A stretch of 63,468 nucleotides of DNA from Elusimicrobiaceae bacterium (GTDB taxonomy: Bacteria > Elusimicrobiota > Elusimicrobia > Elusimicrobiales > Elusimicrobiaceae). Within the stretch, counting starts at the first letter, position 1. Each line of letters begins with the position of its first letter. The notes below the pieces were generated by a model, which searched no databases, was not told the DNA's origin, and saw only the letters and a list, made by a program, of their open reading frames with translations. This document shows positions 59,433 to 63,468 of the stretch, one piece after another. The stretch spans positions 1-63,468 of the forward strand of contig JAEEMS010000015.1 of the NCBI GenBank assembly GCA_016283355.1, written 5' to 3'. Made by a program: the position numbers and the translations under genes.

Positions 59433-62400
59433 TCTGCACCTGCCATGATGGTCTCTTTTTGCTGTTCGGTCTGCGCGTTGCGGTCCGCCAAGTTCACAGA
59501 CATTACCTTTGACACCCCGCTCTCTTCCATAGTAATACCATAGAGCATGCGGGCCGCTTCCATGGTGCGTTTGTTGTGGGTTACCACAATAAACTGCGTG
59601 GTTTTGGAAAACTCTTTAATCAAATTGACATACCGTTCTACGTTGGCTTCGTCCAATGCGGCATCCGCTTCGTCCATAATACAGAAAGGCGAAGGATTAT
59701 GCGTAAAGAAAGCAAACAAGAGCGACATTGCCGTCAGTGTTTTTTCTCCACCGGACATAGAAGTAATATTTAGTAATTTCTTGCCGGAGGGTTGCGCATA
59801 AATCTCAATGCCGGTTTCCAGTAAGTTTTCCGGTTGCGTAAGCACCAAATCGCATTCCCCGCCGTGGAACAAACTTTGGAAAATATTTTTAAAATGCATC
59901 CGCACTTGTTCAAATGTGTATTTAAAGTTTTCACGGGTCGTTTGATTAATTTTGCTGATAGCGGATTTCAAATCTTTCTTGGCGTTATCCAAATCCGTCA
60001 TCTGCGTTTTCAAGAAGGTATGGCGCTCGTTAAGGGCATCATATTCTTCCGGAGCAGTCATATTGACGGCCCCCATATTTTCAATGCGTTTGCGCATCAT
60101 TTTTACCCGTTCGTAATCGACGGTTTTGTCCCCATAGTGCAACTGGGCTTCTTCCGGCGTAATATTCCAACTTTCAAACAAATGGTTGGTAACTGTGGTA
60201 CGTTGGCGGCGGGCATTGGCTAAAGCATTTTCCAAGTTCGTCTTTGAAATAATCAATTCGGAAGATTCCTTTTTGCAAGCATTAAGAGCAGAAGTTTTTT
60301 CGTTGTATTCTTTCTTTAACGCTTCCAAATCGGCCCGCATCTGATGTTCGTCCACTTCCAACTTTGCCAATGTGTCGCGCTCGGCGGACAACTTCGCTTG
60401 TGTGGACAATTTTTCGTCGGCCAAGCTTTTTAAACGCAAATTGGAAGAAGCAATTTGTTCATTGCGTTTTCCTTCACTATCGGTCAAACTGTTAAATTCA
60501 TATTCGGTAGATTTTAAATCCAATTCCACGTTATTCTTTTTGATGCGCACATCATATAAAGAAGCACTCAAGGTATTAATTTCCCCTTTCAATTTTTCCG
60601 CTTGTTCGTGCAAGGTTTGCTGCGATTTTTTGATATCTTCCCCGCGGGCGGTAACGGTTTCGTGTTGGGTTTTAATTTCCGCTAATTGTTTTTTATAGGT
60701 TTCAATGTTCTTCTTGCGATTGTCCACCCGCAACGTAATTTCTTGTTTGCGTGCATCGGCACGAGAGAGCTGTGCTTGAATTGTTTGTGTTTCGCGTTCT
60801 TTGTTGGCCCGTTCATTTTGAACCGAGTTTAATAAAAGGGCTTCTTCTTGCACTTTGGCGCGCAATTGTTGGAGTTTTTCTTCTCCCTGCGCCAATTGTT
60901 TTTGTACCGTTTCAATTTCCTGTGCAATTTTTCCTTCCTCGGCGGATAAAGTTTCCAATTCTTCCCGGGCAGTTTCTTCTTCCCCCCAGTAGGCCTCCGG
61001 AGCACGAACGCTTTCGTCCCCGCCTCCCACAAAGAAACCGCCTTTTACAACGCCTTCTTCGTAAGAATAGCCCCCCACAATATACTGAACCAAATTTTCA
61101 AGTTCGGCCTTATATTTTAATTGGGAAGCCAACGCATGAGCCGTTTTGCCGGGTTTCACGGCGGGAACCTCGGAAAGAATAATAAATTTAGCACGGGCTT
61201 TTCCTTTTTCCCGCAATAGAGCTACTGCCTTTTCAACAGTGGCTTTTGTATCACACAACACGGCATCTAAATATTTCCCAAACGCTTCTTCCACCGCAAC
61301 GCCCAAATTGGCAGGATATTTTAACGCTTTGCGTAACGTTCCTTTCACTCCCTTGAGCCCGCTGTCCGTTATTGTTTTAACCCCTACCCAATACGGGTCA
61401 TTTTTACCCTGCGTTTGGATGAGTTCCAACTTGGCAGCCAAACCGGCCCGTTTGGATTTAATAGAGGAAAGTTGTTCATTTAAAGCAGCACGTTTTGTTT
61501 GCAGCGCACGGAATTGTTCTTCCGCTGCGGCCACCGCCTTTTTGGCGTTGTCCGCTTCGTTTTGTTTTCCTTGCACACGCAGGATTACTACCTGCAAAGC
61601 TTCTTGCAATCCCTTCAATGTTTTTTCTTGTTCTTGGCGGGCTTGCTCGGCCGCAATTAAATCTTCTTGTTCCCGTTGAATAGAGGATTCTTCCAACGCT
61701 ACCCGATTGGAAACTTCCATTTGTTTTTGCACCAATGCCATCAAATCGCGCGAGGATTGCTCCAACATATGATCGGCTTTGCGCAAATCATTTTCCAATT
61801 GTTGGGCTTCGTTTGTACGGGTATTGTATTTTTCCTGCAACGGTGCCAATTCCGCCGTAACAGTGGCCAATTGTTCCCGCAATTTGGCAAGTGCCGGGGA
61901 AAGTTCCTGCAAGCGGTTTTGCCCACGTTTGGATTCTGCACCGGATGAAGCAATTTGGGCAGTTAATTCTGCCGTTAAATTGTCACAGTTTTTAATGGCC
62001 CCTTCCAATAATCCCACTTGGTATTTACAAGCGGAAATTTTTTCATTAAAAGCATCGGCCTCTTTTTGTTTATGTGTTAAATTTAAATCCAGTGCGGCCG
62101 CGGCTCCTTCTTGCGCGGAAATACGATTTTCCAAATCTCCCAATTTGCGCTCAATCGGCTCCAATTCCGCTGTATGCTTGGCAATAGCCGCGTCGGCCTC
62201 TTTCAACGAACAAAGAGAAATGGCAATTTCGCTCTCTTTCAATTCTTCACGATACTTCTGATACAACCGTGCTTTTTTGGCCTCACTGTCTAATTTTTTA
62301 ATTTGTTCGGCAATCAACGCTACTGTATCGGACAAACGCGCCAAATCTAAATCTACTCGTTCCAACCGGCGGATACATTCTTCCCGTTTGGCCTTATATT

Positions 62401-62905
62401 TAGAAACGCCGGCTACTTCTTCAAACATTTCACGCCGTTGTTCCGCCGACGCGGAGAGCACGCTTTCCACTCCCCCCTGGTCGATAATGGCATATCCTTC
62501 CCCGCCGATACCGGTATCTAAAAACAAATCGCGGATGTCGCGCAAGCGGCACTGTACCTTATTTAAATAATATTCACTTTCACCGGAGCGGAAAATTTTG
62601 CGTGTAACGGTAATCTCATTAAAATCAAGGGGTAATTGGCGAGTGGAATTATCAAAAATCATACTGACTTGCGCCATGTTGAGGGGAGCACGTTTGGCCG
62701 TACCGTTAAAAATAATATCTACCATGGATGAGGAGCGCAGCGATTTCCAACTCATCTCTCCAATCGTCCAACGCACCGAATCAATTACGTTTGATTTACC
62801 ACAACCGTTTGGTCCTACTACACACGTAATACCGGGCTCAAAATCTAGGCGGGATTTGTCCGCAAACGATTTGAACCCAACAATTTCTATTGCTTTTAAA
62901 TACAT
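59429..62905 (-). CDS. smc: Chromosome segregation ATPase SMC
   Basis: A 1158-residue condensin subunit. The N-terminal head has FKSFADKSRLDF and Walker A GPNGCGKSNVIDSVRW. Long coiled coils run at about 165-490 and 670-1000, with a hinge near 510-640 that has AFGKYLDAVLCDT. The C-terminal head has the signature SGGEKTLTAMSLLFAF and Walker B FCIMDEADAALDEANV. GAGGGG precedes the ATG and TGGTATAAT lies about 30 bp upstream. It is followed by the phosphoesterase gene with a 4-bp overlap. No scpA or scpB is in the window. Confidence 0.95.
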   Translation of the reverse strand: MYLKAIEIVGFKSFADKSRLDFEPGITCVVGPNGCGKSNVIDSVRWTIGEMSWKSLRSSSMVDIIFNGTAKRAPLNMAQVSMIFDNSTRQLPLDFNEITVTRKIFRSGESEYYLNKVQCRLRDIRDLFLDTGIGGEGYAIIDQGGVESVLSASAEQRREMFEEVAGVSKYKAKREECIRRLERVDLDLARLSDTVALIAEQIKKLDSEAKKARLYQKYREELKESEIAISLCSLKEADAAIAKHTAELEPIERKLGDLENRISAQEGAAAALDLNLTHKQKEADAFNEKISACKYQVGLLEGAIKNCDNLTAELTAQIASSGAESKRGQNRLQELSPALAKLREQLATVTAELAPLQEKYNTRTNEAQQLENDLRKADHMLEQSSRDLMALVQKQMEVSNRVALEESSIQREQEDLIAAEQARQEQEKTLKGLQEALQVVILRVQGKQNEADNAKKAVAAAEEQFRALQTKRAALNEQLSSIKSKRAGLAAKLELIQTQGKNDPYWVGVKTITDSGLKGVKGTLRKALKYPANLGVAVEEAFGKYLDAVLCDTKATVEKAVALLREKGKARAKFIILSEVPAVKPGKTAHALASQLKYKAELENLVQYIVGGYSYEEGVVKGGFFVGGGDESVRAPEAYWGEEETAREELETLSAEEGKIAQEIETVQKQLAQGEEKLQQLRAKVQEEALLLNSVQNERANKERETQTIQAQLSRADARKQEITLRVDNRKKNIETYKKQLAEIKTQHETVTARGEDIKKSQQTLHEQAEKLKGEINTLSASLYDVRIKKNNVELDLKSTEYEFNSLTDSEGKRNEQIASSNLRLKSLADEKLSTQAKLSAERDTLAKLEVDEHQMRADLEALKKEYNEKTSALNACKKESSELIISKTNLENALANARRQRTTVTNHLFESWNITPEEAQLHYGDKTVDYERVKMMRKRIENMGAVNMTAPEEYDALNERHTFLKTQMTDLDNAKKDLKSAISKINQTTRENFKYTFEQVRMHFKNIFQSLFHGGECDLVLTQPENLLETGIEIYAQPSGKKLLNITSMSGGEKTLTAMSLLFAFFTHNPSPFCIMDEADAALDEANVERYVNLIKEFSKTTQFIVVTHNKRTMEAARMLYGITMEESGVSKVMSVNLADRNAQTEQQKETIMAGAE

Positions 62906-62932
62906 AAATTCCCCTCAGGTAGATATATTTTG

Positions 62933-62941
62933 ATTATACCA
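62933..62941 (-). promoter_or_regulatory. Extended -10 promoter of smc
   Basis: Minus-strand TGGTATAAT, about 28 bases before the smc start codon, with GAGGGG in between. Confidence 0.55.
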
Positions 62942-63135
62942 TTTTCGCCATATAATAAGGTGCAAGAGGTGTTTTGCTTTCACCTTAACGCGATCACAAA
63001 CATCTTGTTTGTGTAATTTTTTACAAATTAAGCAACGAGGAAAAGGACCTATTTTGGACCTATTTTTCTTCTTTTTCTGTTCTCTACGCGTACAATATAA
63101 AAAAGGCCTCGAGTATGAACCGTCGAAAAAAAAGC
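62942..63135. other. Non-coding spacer between smc and the small basic protein gene
   Basis: This is the core of the 320-bp gene-free interval 62906-63225. It holds AT-rich sequence and a direct repeat of GGACCTA at 63045-63051 and 63056-63062 (11-bp period), which matches one arm of the operator repeats at 16905 and 57497. No credible gene or structured RNA is seen; an 88-codon minus-strand frame here overlaps promoters and looks like chance. Confidence 0.4.
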
Positions 63136-63164
63136 TTGCAAAAGTTTCTTATTTTTATTACACT
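63136..63164 (+). promoter_or_regulatory. Promoter of the small basic protein gene
   Basis: TTGCAA (63136-63141), a 17-bp spacer and TACACT (63159-63164). The leader is about 55 nt, and AAAGGAGGAG is a near-perfect ribosome site 6 bases before the ATG. Confidence 0.65.
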
Positions 63165-63225
63165 TGATTTGTAGTTCACAATCCGTTAATATTAACGACG
63201 ATTCCTTTAAAGGAGGAGTAATCAA

Positions 63226-63450
63226 ATGGCTGAAAAAGTATTGAAAGTAGGCATGGACCGCGAAGACGGCTTCCTCTACTACATTGACAAAGACGGTGAT
63301 ATTGCCCGCGTCCAAATGGCCCGCGGCGGCAAAAAAGGTGGTAAACCGAAAAAAGTCGAAAAATGCGGTATCAAAAAAGAAAAAGGATACTTGTATTTCT
63401 TAGACAAAAAAGGCGATATTTCCAGAGCCAAAATGGTAAACGCCAAATAA
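63226..63450 (+). CDS. Small basic protein made of two copies of a 25-30 residue repeat
   Basis: A 74-residue, Lys-rich protein with no signal peptide. It is an internal duplication: VGMDREDGFLYYIDKDGDIA (residues 8-27) is repeated as CGIKKEKGYLYFLDKKGDIS (44-63), joined by a Gly/Lys linker (ARGGKKGGKPKK). Each unit ends in R-x-K/Q-M. The pattern LYY/F-hydrophobic-D-K-x-GD suggests a small beta-hairpin repeat. The strong promoter, near-perfect ribosome site and simple codon choice point to high expression. Function unknown; nucleic-acid binding is possible from charge alone. The window ends 18 bp after the stop, so its terminator and partners are not seen. Confidence 0.75.
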   Translation: MAEKVLKVGMDREDGFLYYIDKDGDIARVQMARGGKKGGKPKKVEKCGIKKEKGYLYFLDKKGDISRAKMVNAK

Positions 63451-63468
63451 GTTTACTAAACTTAAACC

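Noticed and set aside
63049-63315. An 88-codon minus-strand frame near the right end
   Set aside because: It spans the promoter and start of the small basic protein gene, is antisense to it, and has no ribosome site.

Overview
The window reads as chromosomal DNA of a Gram-negative-type (diderm) bacterium with compact operons. My best guess is a gut-type member of the Elusimicrobiota. That rests on the mix of a solitary type IV pilin-like protein, NIF-type Fe-S assembly genes, an outer-membrane-barrel candidate and lineage-specific secreted and small basic proteins. It is an inference from gene content, because no rRNA or other direct marker is present. No insertion sequence, CRISPR array, prophage or rRNA was seen.

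Region 1-31.9 kb is mostly housekeeping. It holds nifU-nifS followed by two metallophosphoesterase (5'-nucleotidase-like) genes, the second running off the left edge. A divergent nadK-recN pair follows, then a small Cys-rich membrane protein, an outer-membrane protein candidate and a glycerate kinase. A leftward operon runs hpt-ftsH-glmM-pdxJ-glmS-gph, so GlcN-6-P synthesis and its conversion to GlcN-1-P are co-transcribed. Next come a secreted ChaN/TIKI-like protein, mutS-mutL, tRNA-Tyr, alaS, a lipid kinase plus a nuclease, a lone pilin, a Nudix protein and dnaE.

Region 31.9-54.0 kb is a surface-glycan cluster on the minus strand. It is transcribed from a UDP-HexNAc 4,6-dehydratase, aminotransferase and phosphoglycosyltransferase module (Pgl-like). 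It continues through a didomain acetyltransferase, several glycosyltransferases, a glycerophosphotransferase, a UDP-HexNAc dehydrogenase, a TupA-like ATP-grasp protein, an EpsG-like polymerase, two flippases, an O-acyltransferase, a pyruvyltransferase and an FrhB-like Fe-S protein. It ends with UDP-glucuronate 4-epimerase and UDP-glucose dehydrogenase.

Region 54.1-63.5 kb returns to mixed genes: tRNA-Val, rmuC, a threonine aldolase-like enzyme, nfo, a secreted protein with a hydrophobic hairpin, tRNA-Ala, a phosphodiesterase-like gene, smc, and a small duplicated basic protein with a strong promoter.

The most interesting signals are regulatory. Two unrelated secreted-protein genes (16995 and 57621) carry arrays of TAGGTCC/GGACCTA inverted repeats. 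They have the same 23-24 bp phasing and the same distance to the promoter, which suggests a shared activator. Separately, four genes (nadK, mutS, a Nudix gene and the UDP-glucuronate epimerase) share an extended -10 placed exactly 6 nt before the ATG, which predicts leaderless mRNAs. A glycosyltransferase at 47775-48647 looks circularly permuted, and a 5'-nucleotidase paralogue appears to have lost its metal ligands.
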